Shown: positions 23,683 to 31,167, numbered from the stretch's first letter. The stretch: DNA of 33,562 nucleotides from Dehalococcoidia bacterium (GCA_016783225.1 JADHWZ010000002.1:1-33562); one strand, 5' to 3'. Made by a program: numbers and translations. Notes: generated by a model not told the origin, from the letters alone.

Positions 23683-24117
23683 ATGGATGAAGTAGCAGCG
23701 AAAGTGCTGAAGGACTTCCTTGGTTTTACGGATGAAGACCTGGCCAAGGTGCCGCGGCATATAGAGAGGATAGCCCGTAACTTCCCGCGAGCGCTTCCGT
23801 ATAAGATAGTGGCTGAGGTTACATCCTCCAAGTACTGCTTCGCGGGTATCAAAGTGGGGGACAAGATTGTATTCGACCCCTGGTTGAGCCTTGATCAGAC
23901 CACGTGTACCCCTTGCCCCAGGGCGCTTATCCCCGTGCTCGTTGCTTTGGCGTCCTACTGGGAACGCACCATCGAGTTCCTTGACCGTGGCATCGAGGGG
24001 ATTGACGACCTCGATGACGTGATTTTTGGTAGAGCCATAGCATGCCTTGACCCAGGGCTGGAGCACGGAGGGTTGGGGCATGTAACCTTCAAGTTCCACC
24101 TTGAGAAGGTCGGTTAG
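23683..24117 (+). CDS. Small cysteine-containing protein, TIGR04076-like
   Basis: A 144-residue protein from the ATG at 23683, which has AAAGGAGG eight bases upstream (an in-frame GTG at 23674 overlaps that site). The N-terminal 40 residues (FLGFTDEDLAKVPRHIERI) form helices. The rest fits a TIGR04076-like pattern: CFAGIKVGDKIVFD, then CTPCPRALIPVLVALASYW, then CLDP and GHVTFKFHLEKV. Cys residues in Y-C-F-A-G, T-C-T-P-C-P and A-C-L-D-P could form a metal or redox site. Function of the family is unknown. It stands alone, divergent from the regulator, and I see no link to the eCIS operon. The family call rests on pattern memory only. Confidence 0.6.
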   Translation: MDEVAAKVLKDFLGFTDEDLAKVPRHIERIARNFPRALPYKIVAEVTSSKYCFAGIKVGDKIVFDPWLSLDQTTCTPCPRALIPVLVALASYWERTIEFLDRGIEGIDDLDDVIFGRAIACLDPGLEHGGLGHVTFKFHLEKVG

Positions 24118-24330
24118 TCGAGGCAGTTGGACATTTGACAGGGCAAACAGCCTTCTGTTGAATCGATAGCTCGGTGGACGCTCCCAGCAGCCCCCGGTGG
24201 TGGTAGTGCGGTACTGTTGTGCCAGTCACTTGCTTGCGGATGACTACACCGCAAATGGTATCTACGTGACACAGAAGAGACATGTACGGGAATGCTTTCA
24301 TCTTTCGACATCACCCACCTACCAACCAAC

Positions 24331-24427
24331 GTAGTGCGACCTTTTAAGGTCGCCTCCCTGGGCCTGCGGCCGTGCTGAAGGCTGGCCCTGCATCCCGGCC
24401 TCAGGCGAGGCTGAAGCCTCGCACTAC
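24331..24427. repeat. 97-bp palindromic MITE-like element (GTAGTGCGA ends)
   Basis: The ends are perfect inverted repeats: GTAGTGCGA at 24331-24339 and TCGCACTAC at 24419-24427. Each end carries its own small hairpin (GCGACC TTTTAA GGTCGC; GCGAGGCT GA AGCCTCGC). It encodes no protein. The form is that of a non-autonomous or REP-like dispersed element. It lies 35 bp outside the IS110 element. Confidence 0.7.
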
Positions 24428-24475
24428 ATGCTTAGTTCGCCGATGTAACAAAAGTCCATCCCTGAAAACGCTGAC

Positions 24476-24575
24476 TTTGTCAATATTTAATCAGGGTATT
24501 ACCTACTCATCCCTTCGTGGCTTCATAGCCACACTATGTCGTTCAGGTTGAGGCTGCCCAATCAAATTAACGGCC
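24476..24575 (-). ncRNA. Candidate bridge RNA region of the IS110/IS1111 element
   Basis: IS110-family elements express a structured bridge RNA from a non-coding end, and for the IS1111 subgroup this is the end downstream of the transposase. Here that end is 100 bp and contains a perfect hairpin GTGGCT-TCAT-AGCCAC (24517-24532). The RNA limits and guide loops cannot be defined from one copy. Placement is by family knowledge rather than direct proof. Confidence 0.3.
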
Positions 24576-25625
24576 TTAGAGACCAGGACAATTAGCGGGC
24601 TCACCTCTACCGAAGGACTCAGCTATCTTCTCCACCTCATGAAATGTTTTGCCGTCTTTGAGTATGTGATAGATCCACTCCAAGAGCTTTCTCGCGGTGG
24701 CTACTTTGGCAATCTGCCCTCCCCTCTTTCTCGCCACCTTATAATAAAAACGACGCAACACTCCCGGTCTCTTTACAGCGTGTATCGCTGCTTCAATTAG
24801 TATCCATCGCAACCACCTTGAGCCTTGTTTAGTTATGTGTCCGTGGTAGCATGTATTCCCTGAGGCGTGGGTGGAAGGAACAAGCCCTGCGTAGGAACAG
24901 AGCTGTTTTGCTGATGGGAATCGCCTAACATCCCCGATTTCACTCTTTATCAGGAGAGCACTGTAATAACCGACACCGGGGATAGTCATCAGGAGCATGG
25001 CATCACGGTCCTCTTCTGCCAGTTGCTGCACCTTTGTGCTTGCGCGCTTGATCTCACGTCTCACGGTATCTAGCACCGTGAGATATCCCTCGAGGGCAAT
25101 CTTGTAATTCTCGGCCATGGATAACGAATGCAGGAAAGTCATTCCTTCCTTGCCGAATAAATCTGTGTAGCTGTGGTCTATATTGTTCTTGGCCAGGACG
25201 GTGTGGATCTTGTTCTTTATCCCAGTCTGTATCTTGACCAGGCTTGCCCGATAGCGCAGGAGTTCTCTATTCAACCTCACCGGCCTTTCCGGTACATATG
25301 ACAGAGGAAGCAGATTACTTCTTAGAAGGTGTGCCAGGGTGGCAGAGTCCACTTTGTCTGTCTTTACCTTGGCATAGGCTATGGCCTTGGTCTTCAGTGG
25401 ATGAGAAAGCTTAACATCAAAGCCCTCATCCTCTAAGCTATCGTAAAGCCAATACCAACTAGGACTAGCTTCAATCGCCACTTCCATACTCTCATTGAAC
25501 TCCCTAAGGAAGTCTATGACTTCCCCGTTGCTGGGCAACCTCTTCTGCCCTAGGATCTCACCTTTATCATTCATGGTGGTGATGTATGAGGAACTTCTGT
25601 GTAAATCGACTCCCGTGTAAAGCAT
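24576..25625 (-). CDS. IS110-family transposase (DEDD recombinase)
   Basis: A 349-residue transposase. The N-terminal DEDD RuvC-like domain shows D7 (YTGVDLHR), E52 (VAIEASPSW), D90 and D93 (KTDKVDSATLA). The C-terminal Tnp_IS110/IS116 domain shows TIPGVGYYSALLIKSEIG, then FPSAKQLCSYAGLVPSTHASG, which contains the conserved serine region, and GSRWLRWILIEAA. Length is normal and no frameshift is seen, so the element may be active. IS110 enzymes use a bridge RNA to choose the target and leave no typical target duplication. The gene reads in the same direction as the eCIS operon but is separate from it. Confidence 0.93.
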   Translation of the reverse strand: MLYTGVDLHRSSSYITTMNDKGEILGQKRLPSNGEVIDFLREFNESMEVAIEASPSWYWLYDSLEDEGFDVKLSHPLKTKAIAYAKVKTDKVDSATLAHLLRSNLLPLSYVPERPVRLNRELLRYRASLVKIQTGIKNKIHTVLAKNNIDHSYTDLFGKEGMTFLHSLSMAENYKIALEGYLTVLDTVRREIKRASTKVQQLAEEDRDAMLLMTIPGVGYYSALLIKSEIGDVRRFPSAKQLCSYAGLVPSTHASGNTCYHGHITKQGSRWLRWILIEAAIHAVKRPGVLRRFYYKVARKRGGQIAKVATARKLLEWIYHILKDGKTFHEVEKIAESFGRGEPANCPGL

Positions 25626-25682
25626 CGCTGCACCTCCTTGGCCTCATTATGCTCCCAAAGGTCAGCGTTTTCATGACATCAG

Positions 25683-25746
25683 ATTGTGTCATCTGGCTAG
25701 TGTAAGCGCGGTCTCCAAAGTTGTAAGTACATTCCCCACAGCCAAA
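25683..25746. repeat. Diverged 64-bp repeat, copy B
   Basis: Partner of 23361-23424 (49 of 64 positions shared, ungapped). It begins 10 bp outside the IS110 inverted repeat, so it could be the insertion target context or part of an extended element end. Confidence 0.6.
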
Positions 25747-26077
25747 TGTAATACCGCTTATGGCTCCCTCTTCCCCCCCTTAATGCCCGAGATACCGCCT
25801 TAACCACCGTAATGGTACTCATTCTGCCTGATGCAAGGTATCGCTGCGCATGGGGAATATACTGACCGGTTCCTAGAAGGACTATTGTAGGAAGCCAACG
25901 TGGCCGATAGGGTATGAAATCTTAGAAAGAAGCGGGGGCGGGCCATTGTCAAAACGCTGTGACAGAATTTACTGTCTGTGTAGCTGGTTTGTACTTCGAT
26001 AATGAGATGGCAGGCAAGCGCTCTCAGTGGCGTATTTCATATAAGGGGAAAGAACTGGGGGTTGGGGCGGAGTCAAT
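25747..26077. other. Intergenic, no supported gene
   Basis: A GTG-started frame from 25959 to 26174 runs through here but has no ribosome site, no recognisable sequence, and overlaps the next gene and its promoter, so it is not called. Nothing else was seen. Confidence 0.4.
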
Positions 26078-26104
26078 TAGACAGTCTAGGCGCTGTGGTA
26101 TAAT
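26078..26104 (+). promoter_or_regulatory. Possible promoter for the 26147 gene pair
   Basis: TATAAT (26099-26104) is a perfect -10. TAGACA (26078-26083) lies 15 bp upstream as a -35 candidate, a short spacing. The gene start follows 42 bp later with GGAGGTG before it. Confidence 0.5.
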
Positions 26105-26146
26105 CGAGGGAGACTCTGAACTATGCAGTGGAGGTGAAATTAGGAA

Positions 26147-26740
26147 ATGTTTACTCTGGATTTGTCTACTGTGACCTGGATTACTGTGAGCGCAATAGCC
26201 ACACTGGCTCTGGCTGTCGTCACTTTCGCAATGTTTATTAGGCCTTGGTTCAGAAGGCCTAAATTCTCTATTGACCCTGAGAACGAAGGGGCTTATTCAA
26301 GGACAGCTCCAAGAGATAAGGATGCCATTGATTGCCATTACCTTCTTATAAAAGTGAAGAATTCTGGAAAATCTGTAGCTAGAAGATGTGTTGGTAAGAT
26401 TGTTAAGGTTATGAATGATGCAGAAGAGGAACTTCCAAGATATGGCACTATGAGACTGGTTTGGGCTAATACTGACTCCGAAAAAATTCCTTCGGACCCT
26501 ATTGATCTGAACCGCCAAGAGTATGAATATCTGTATGTCGCGCATGTTCCCAAGGTAGCACCCTTGCAAGCCTATTTTTTCAAAGATGCGACACCTACAG
26601 CTGTATCTCCTGTAATTCCTCTTGGCACATGCATCATCCAAATAACTATCTATGGAGATGATGTTAAGCCTGTTCCTCGGAAATATCGTCTAAGCTGGGG
26701 AGCTACTAATCATAAGGCTATCAAATTGGAAGCACTTTGA
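26147..26740 (+). CDS. Membrane-anchored protein with cytoplasmic beta domain, unknown
   Basis: A 197-residue protein. One N-terminal transmembrane helix (about 10-30, ITVSAIATLALAVVTFAMFI) is followed by basic RPWFRRPK, so the remaining 160 residues should be cytoplasmic. They look like a beta-sandwich (LLIKVKNSGKSVARRC, YLYVAHVPK, CIIQITIYGDDVKPVPRKYRL). The motif V-K-N-S-G-K-S-V-A resembles Ig-like folds that follow a single helix in other bacterial hypotheticals. I recognise no family or active site. It is followed 27 bp later by a two-helix membrane protein, probably in one operon. Base composition is clearly more AT-rich than the eCIS operon, suggesting separate acquisition. Confidence 0.65.
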   Translation: MFTLDLSTVTWITVSAIATLALAVVTFAMFIRPWFRRPKFSIDPENEGAYSRTAPRDKDAIDCHYLLIKVKNSGKSVARRCVGKIVKVMNDAEEELPRYGTMRLVWANTDSEKIPSDPIDLNRQEYEYLYVAHVPKVAPLQAYFFKDATPTAVSPVIPLGTCIIQITIYGDDVKPVPRKYRLSWGATNHKAIKLEAL

Positions 26741-26767
26741 GCTTCAAAAGGAGGGAAAGGAGGTCAA

Positions 26768-27202
26768 ATGGAAGAATCAATACAAGACCGCCTGTCGTCA
26801 ATTGAGCATCGTCTTAAGCACCTTGATTTCAATCAAATGTTGATACTCCAGTCGCAAAATTCGGTATTCTATTACCAAACAGTTTTGCAACCTAAACAAG
26901 CTTCAGCCTTTCTTTTGAGTTTCCTTTTTGGTCTTATATCGGGCATGAGTTTTAGTATCAGTCTGGTCGCTTTAGGGGTATCTCTAGGTCAGCCAGGATA
27001 CTTAATCGCAGGGTTGGTTTTCTTGTGTCTTACTTTAGCTGGTTTTGTATATCTGGTAGTGGAATGGTTTGCCACAAAGAGTGTAATTAGCGTTGCAGAA
27101 AAGATGAAGCAAGACCAGCAAAAAATGGGTGAACTCACACTTGCCAAGTTGGATGAATTGGCTGAAGAACTGGGAATCGGCAAGGAAAGGGCGGACACAT
27201 GA
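26768..27202 (+). CDS. Two-TM membrane protein with flanking coiled regions, unknown
   Basis: A 144-residue protein with an N-terminal helix (DRLSSIEHRLKHLDFNQ), two transmembrane segments (about 45-68 and 77-98, FLLSFLFGLISGMSFSISLVAL and YLIAGLVFLCLTLAGFVYLV) and a C-terminal charged coil (EKMKQDQQKMGELTLAKLDELAEELG). Both ends are likely cytoplasmic. There is an excellent ribosome site (AAAGGAGGTCAA). It follows the 197-residue membrane protein by 27 bp, suggesting a functional pair. No family is recognised. AT-rich like its neighbours. Confidence 0.65.
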   Translation: MEESIQDRLSSIEHRLKHLDFNQMLILQSQNSVFYYQTVLQPKQASAFLLSFLFGLISGMSFSISLVALGVSLGQPGYLIAGLVFLCLTLAGFVYLVVEWFATKSVISVAEKMKQDQQKMGELTLAKLDELAEELGIGKERADT

Positions 27203-27292
27203 ACCTGAAGTTTAAACCCCTAAAGGGGGAACTACTCAAGCACACAAGTGACCTGCCGCCCCACGGACTGATCCAGTTATAACAAAGCCATA

Positions 27293-27341
27293 TTTTGATG
27301 TTATCAATAGGCGAATACTTCTTGTGAGGCTCCACCGCATC
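27293..27341. repeat. Diverged ~49-bp intergenic repeat, copy 1
   Basis: It aligns ungapped to 28021-28069, with ATCAAT, TTGTG and the 12-mer CTCCACCGCATC shared exactly (about 34 of 49 positions). Both copies lie in gaps after a gene of the accessory segment. It may be a degraded dispersed repeat; chance is not excluded. Confidence 0.35.
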
Positions 27342-27392
27342 CAGACAGCCTATAATGAATAATTACGTGTATGAATCAATTGGAACGAGGTA

Positions 27393-28007
27393 ATGGGAAT
27401 TCCGAAAGAATGCAAAATGCCTGATTTGTCAGGGTTAGACCATCTCACAAACCGTTTGCTTGTTCAAATAATGATGGGTGATCCTGGTGTAAGTCGGAAA
27501 GCAGCGCTTTACAGAAGAAACTTTGTTCGTCTTGTAGATAAAGCTTTAAGGGAATATCACGAAGCGAGACAAGCTATCCTTGCCCAAATCGCAGAAGCAA
27601 AGCGACCAGCAAAAGAAATGGAAAAACATGGACGGCAACTATTCGTGCTTCAATTTACAGATCACATCGAAACTTGCATTAATGCTACCGCACGATTATT
27701 TAAGCTCTTAGAGAGAATAAAGTCTGAGGAACAGTCACCAGCATTGCCGAGAGAACTGCGAAGATTACTAGAAACAAAAAATGAATCCATAGCACACGTT
27801 CGAGACGCAGTAGAACATATGGATTCGCTAATTCGAAATGATGAGATAGCTCCAGGTAAACCAGTGATGATGACTGTTAGCGAAAAAGATGATGCTGTTA
27901 TGGTCTCGAGTTACGAAAAAGAATTTGAAGAACTAGCTATGGTTTTACAGAAAATGCACGAGATAGCTCAGTATGTTTTGATGATCAAAGAAATGGAAGC
28001 CGAATGA
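27393..28007 (+). CDS. Helical protein, unknown
   Basis: A 204-residue, almost wholly helical protein without membrane segments or a signal peptide. Features include NFVRLVDKALREYHEARQAI, a histidine-containing helix F-T-D-H-I-E-T-C-I-N-A-T-A-R-L-F, and a C-terminal coil EFEELAMVLQKMHEIAQYVL. Helical bundles of this kind occur in HEPN-like and in structural proteins, but the R-x4-6-H HEPN motif is not clearly present, so no family is assigned. The ATG at 27393 has GAGG unusually close; an ATG at 27417 is an alternative. AT-rich, standing alone between two accessory gaps. Confidence 0.6.
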   Translation: MGIPKECKMPDLSGLDHLTNRLLVQIMMGDPGVSRKAALYRRNFVRLVDKALREYHEARQAILAQIAEAKRPAKEMEKHGRQLFVLQFTDHIETCINATARLFKLLERIKSEEQSPALPRELRRLLETKNESIAHVRDAVEHMDSLIRNDEIAPGKPVMMTVSEKDDAVMVSSYEKEFEELAMVLQKMHEIAQYVLMIKEMEAE

Positions 28008-28020
28008 TAAGTCGCTCACC

Positions 28021-28069
28021 TTTTCAGACCATCAATCGGACTAAACCGTTTGTGTGCCTCCACCGCATC
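28021..28069. repeat. Diverged ~49-bp intergenic repeat, copy 2
   Basis: Partner of 27293-27341; see that entry. Confidence 0.35.
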
Positions 28070-28252
28070 ATAACCACCGATACCCCTATGAAGTTTAGAA
28101 CAAATCGGATGAACGCTATTGGTTTTCGTGACTGTGTCAATCTGTAATTTCTGAAGTGTAATCCCGAGGCAATTGTTGTAAGTAATTTAAACTCTAGAGG
28201 TGGTACAATAATTGGGGGCAGGTCAATTGTATACTATGTTTTCACGCAGTTA

Positions 28253-28281
28253 TTGACAGCACTTATTAAGTGGTTTATAGT
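28253..28281 (+). promoter_or_regulatory. Strong promoter with palindromic operator in the spacer
   Basis: TTGACA (28253-28258, perfect -35) and TATAGT (28276-28281, five of six to the -10 consensus) are separated by exactly 17 bp. The spacer holds CACTT-ATT-AAGTG (28260-28272), a perfect inverted repeat suited to a dimeric repressor. It lies about 50 bp before the Mrr-like gene start. The rest of 28070-28252 shows nothing supported. Confidence 0.7.
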
Positions 28282-28333
28282 GCTGTTGAAGTAACAGTGG
28301 CCATACTGCAAAATTGACTGGTAGGCGGTGATC

Positions 28334-29162
28334 ATGATGGCTATTCCTATGGAGGAAAGTATACATTTACCCCTTCTACGAGTCATTGCAGATGCCGGGG
28401 GTGAGTTAACCCTCCATGAAGCGGTAGCGCGGGTTCAGACCTTCTTCCCGCAACTCAGTGAACAAGACAAGCAGCTAAGACTGCCATCTGGAAAGGGATT
28501 TTTGTTTACAAACCGTGTCCAATGGAGTAGACAGAAACTGGTAGAATTGGGACGTTTATATCGAGAGCCAAGGGGATTGTGGCGTATAACACCTCAAGGA
28601 AAAACCTTCCTAGAAGATAATTGGTCCAGTTGGCAGCCTCGTTATTCAACCGTAGAACGTGAAACGAGAGAAAGGCGTAAAGAAAGCCTAATAATAGGGG
28701 AAGAGCGAAGGCAAGATGCCAAACCCGCACCGCAAATGCCAGTTTTACGTCCCCATGAGCACTTAAAAGAGAAAAGAGCTATTGCGCCAGGTTGGAGATA
28801 TACTTGGTTACTACCCGGAAATCGAGTTTCATGAGTCTCCATATGTGTATGACGTCGTGTGGAAGACTTTCCCACAAGCACCAAGACCTGGTTTTGTCTT
28901 TGAGGTACAGGACAAGGGAAACCTAATTGAAGCTTTGGCAAAGCTACAACACGCGAAGGACACCTGGGGAAGCAGGCTCTTTCTTACAGTCACGGGTGAT
29001 CGTGACCGCAAAAGAATTGAGAAGTTGGTAGCACCACTGCTTACAGGTACATTTCACCGGCTAGCTCGTGACCTAGTGCTACTTCCTCCAGAGCAGATAG
29101 AGAGGCTATACGAGCCATTAAATCAAAATAGAGATCTTATACGAAAACTGCTACTGGAGTAA
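28334..29162 (+). pseudogene. Mrr-like protein (winged helix plus PD-(D/E)XK-like domain), frameshifted
   Basis: Two overlapping frames make one protein of about 276 residues. The first (28334 to about 28771) encodes an Mrr N-terminal-type winged helix: LPLLRVIADAGGELTLHEAV, then NRVQWSRQKLVELGRLYREPRGLWRITPQGK. The second (from about 28773) encodes a nuclease-like fold: LGYYPEIEFHESPYVYDVVW, then FVFEVQDKGNLIEALAKLQHAKD and RLFLTVTGD. Removing one A from the AAAA run at 28772-28775 joins them as ...HLKEKELLRQVGDILGYYPE. Candidate catalytic residues are D in YDVVW and E/Q in FEVQDK. The start has AGGCGGTG upstream. Either the gene is inactivated, the shift is a homopolymer sequencing error, or it is programmed. 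The role could be DNA cleavage in defence (inference). Confidence 0.65.
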
Positions 29163-29344
29163 CTGACTAGTTATTAACAATATTGACGCTTGTGCACCCT
29201 GCTAAACAAGAGCTTATTTTGTTCGACCAATCCTGAAGGTGGGCCAACCATTACTGTCATACTTGGCTCTTTGTAGGATGTGCAAGCAGATACAACGAGG
29301 CGCCGAATGCTGCAGGGGTGGGCATCTGTCTATCTTGTGTTGAC

Positions 29345-30196
29345 TTATGGGTCGTGCTTCGATCCAGGGGGAGGTTCGCCAGCATCAGGGCGGTGGAGCA
29401 GAGAGCGCAAGATGTCCGCTAGCTCGACCTTTGTACGAACCATGATGCTCATGCGGCATGACGGGCATTGGTAAGATGAGTACTGCGGCGGCCCGTTGAC
29501 GAAGAACTCGGCGCCACACCTACCACAAGAAAGGACATTGATTGTGTTTCCTGCCAGGTAATTGACGATATGATTCCTGAGTGTCTCAACAGAATATGAC
29601 TTTTCCTGAGATTCCCTCAACAAATCGGGGAGAATGCTTGAGAAAAGCTGAAGTTCGTGCCAGTCACCTGCCTGAACCAAGGCGAGAAAAGCATCGAACA
29701 CCTCAAGTCTTCGTGCCTCGGCCTTTAGCCTGGTTTCTACGCTTTCCAGTCTAACCGTGGCTTTTCCTATCTCCCTATCGAGGTCCTCCTTGAATTTGAT
29801 GTTTTTTTCTAGAGGCTTTAACTCTTTGATCAGGCAGTTTCTCCTTTGCTCTCTTTCCTCTATTTCCTGCTGAAGAGCTGATTTCTCTCGCCTCCAGTTT
29901 TTGATCTCCGCCTTAAGATGTGACACAGAGGTCTCACAGCCCGTCATCTCTTTTGCTCGAAGCTGAGTATCTTCGTCAAGTTTGGCCTTAAACTCGGCAA
30001 GCGATTGCACCTCAGTTTCTAACTGGGAGTTCTTCTGCATTAGATCAGCCTTTTCGGCTTTCAATCCCTGAAGATGTTGCACCTCGGTCTCCAGGGAAGC
30101 TTTCTCTTTCTCCAGTACCTCGATGGCGTTCGCCAGTGAGCCATACTCGTGCAGAAGGTCCTTTAGCTTTTCGGGATTGAAGGCCTTAGCTATCAC
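29345..30196 (-). CDS. Long coiled-coil protein with C-terminal zinc ribbon, unknown
   Basis: A 283-residue protein. Residues about 20-165 are continuous coiled coil (VLEKEKASLETEVQHLQGL, EIEEREQRRNCLIKELKPLE). A helical part (about 168-215) leads to a zinc ribbon with C224, C227, C244 and C247 (CGRC and CPSC), followed by IMVRTK. The C-terminal tail is Pro/Gly-rich. The start is GTG, and the gene overlaps the preceding HTH/coiled-coil gene by 11 bp, so the two are co-translated. The architecture suggests a DNA- or RNA-binding structural partner. I recognise no family. Because both proteins have long coils, a hetero-complex is plausible (inference). Confidence 0.65.
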   Translation of the reverse strand: MIAKAFNPEKLKDLLHEYGSLANAIEVLEKEKASLETEVQHLQGLKAEKADLMQKNSQLETEVQSLAEFKAKLDEDTQLRAKEMTGCETSVSHLKAEIKNWRREKSALQQEIEEREQRRNCLIKELKPLEKNIKFKEDLDREIGKATVRLESVETRLKAEARRLEVFDAFLALVQAGDWHELQLFSSILPDLLRESQEKSYSVETLRNHIVNYLAGNTINVLSCGRCGAEFFVNGPPQYSSYQCPSCRMSIMVRTKVELADILRSLLHRPDAGEPPPGSKHDP

Positions 30197-31001
30197 CTTC
30201 CAGCCCCCTCACGATGTCGGCAAAGTTCTCCCAGCCGATGCCGAGCTCTTCCAGTTTTTGGTGCTTTGTAACATAGATTTCTAGGCTATCATCAGACACG
30301 CCTAGTTTGTCTAGCACCTTCACAACTGGCTCGAGCTTTTCTATCCTGGCCAGCGTCGTGTTTGTCTCCTTCATCTTCTCAGCCACCTCTGCATCAAGGC
30401 AGGACTGCTTTCGTCTTGCTGTCTTCTCAAGTTGACGAAGTGCCTGCTCCCGCTTTTTCTTGGCCGCAGTCAATTCCTTAGTGCTCTGGCGAAGTATATC
30501 GTTCTCTTGCTTCAGAGCAGTGATACTCTGTTCCAACTTCGTGATTTGCGACGATAGATGCTCGAACTGGGCCACTAGTGCGCTGTAACTCTTCCCCGTG
30601 GTAGCTTCCAATTTGGCGAGCTTCATCGCAGCCGGGACAAAGTCAGGGTCCTTCAGCTTTGAAACCACTTTGACCAATGTCTTGTGCTCTGCTGGTGGAA
30701 CACCAAGACCAGTGAAGAGCTTTAGGATGGCCACTCCCGCCTTGGCTTCTTCTGCGGTGAGTCTGTTGTTCAAAAGCTCCACCGCCAGGCTCCTGAGGCC
30801 ATCTACCTCGTGCATTACTCCGTACTCCTTTCCGGCGGCAAGCAGACCGATTTCGTTTACGGTATCTTTGAACCTCGACGCATAGATGGAAACTGTGCTT
30901 TGGTCTACTCCCACCCTTTCTGATATGCTGACCTGAGGCATCCCGACGAAGTAGTACCTCATGATCTTCGACACTTTATGTGGCGACAGCCTGACAGTCA
31001 C
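30186..31001 (-). CDS. HTH protein with central coiled coil, unknown
   Basis: A 271-residue protein from a GTG at 31001 (GAGG ten bases upstream). Residues about 5-45 are a resolvase/transposase-like helix-turn-helix (LSPHKVSKIMRYYFVG, then ISERVGVDQSTVSIYASRFKD). A globular middle (about 60-135) precedes a coiled coil (about 140-225, LEQSITALKQENDILRQSTK). The C-terminus ends LEELGIGWENFADIVRGLEG. It is the first gene of a two-gene unit with the zinc-ribbon coil protein. The layout recalls KfrA- or ParB-accessory-like DNA-binding coils carried by mobile elements, but no homology is claimed. It is probably cargo or a maintenance function of the integrated element to its right. Confidence 0.65.
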   Translation of the reverse strand: MTVRLSPHKVSKIMRYYFVGMPQVSISERVGVDQSTVSIYASRFKDTVNEIGLLAAGKEYGVMHEVDGLRSLAVELLNNRLTAEEAKAGVAILKLFTGLGVPPAEHKTLVKVVSKLKDPDFVPAAMKLAKLEATTGKSYSALVAQFEHLSSQITKLEQSITALKQENDILRQSTKELTAAKKKREQALRQLEKTARRKQSCLDAEVAEKMKETNTTLARIEKLEPVVKVLDKLGVSDDSLEIYVTKHQKLEELGIGWENFADIVRGLEGDS

Positions 31002-31122
31002 TGTTGATAATCCTCACCCTTTCCACTCAGTAGTTATTTGATTATGCAAACGACTGGTCCTGACAGGATATCGACATGCGTAATATCCCAATACACACAA
31101 TTTCGTATGTGATTTCGGCTCC

Positions 31123-31167
31123 GTCTTCATACACTTCGTTTACTTCATACGCGTCATATTCGTCATA
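31123..31167. repeat. 9-bp tandem repeat, five units (iteron-like)
   Basis: The units GTCTTCATA, CACTTCGTT, TACTTCATA, CGCGTCATA and TTCGTCATA follow without gaps. The repeat lies in the 218-bp gap between the excisionase-like gene and the HTH/coiled-coil gene. It could be a protein-binding array. It lies in a frame that is open on the minus strand, so a decayed coding repeat is possible. Confidence 0.5.

Larger units (their letters stand above)
24463..25673 (-). mobile_element. IS110-family insertion sequence (IS1111-like, with inverted repeats)
   Basis: TGAAAACGCTGAC at 24463-24475 and its exact complement GTCAGCGTTTTCA at 25661-25673 flank the transposase gene; after one extra base the similarity continues for TTT. 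IS110-group elements lack such repeats, whereas the IS1111 subgroup has short subterminal ones, so the true ends may lie a few bases outside. Transposase-to-repeat distance is 35 bp at the 5' side and 100 bp at the 3' side, the asymmetry expected of IS1111 with its RNA-coding end downstream. Confidence 0.75.

Noticed and set aside
25959..26174. 71-residue GTG-started plus-strand frame
   Set aside because: No ribosome site or recognisable sequence, and it overlaps both the promoter and the start of the well-supported 26147 gene.
27293..28069. Integron-like cassette array with attC sites
   Set aside because: The repeats lack the GTTRRRY core and long imperfect palindrome of attC, and no integron integrase is present.
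31123..31167. CRISPR-like array
   Set aside because: Units are 9 bp, contiguous and without spacers; no cas gene is in the window.
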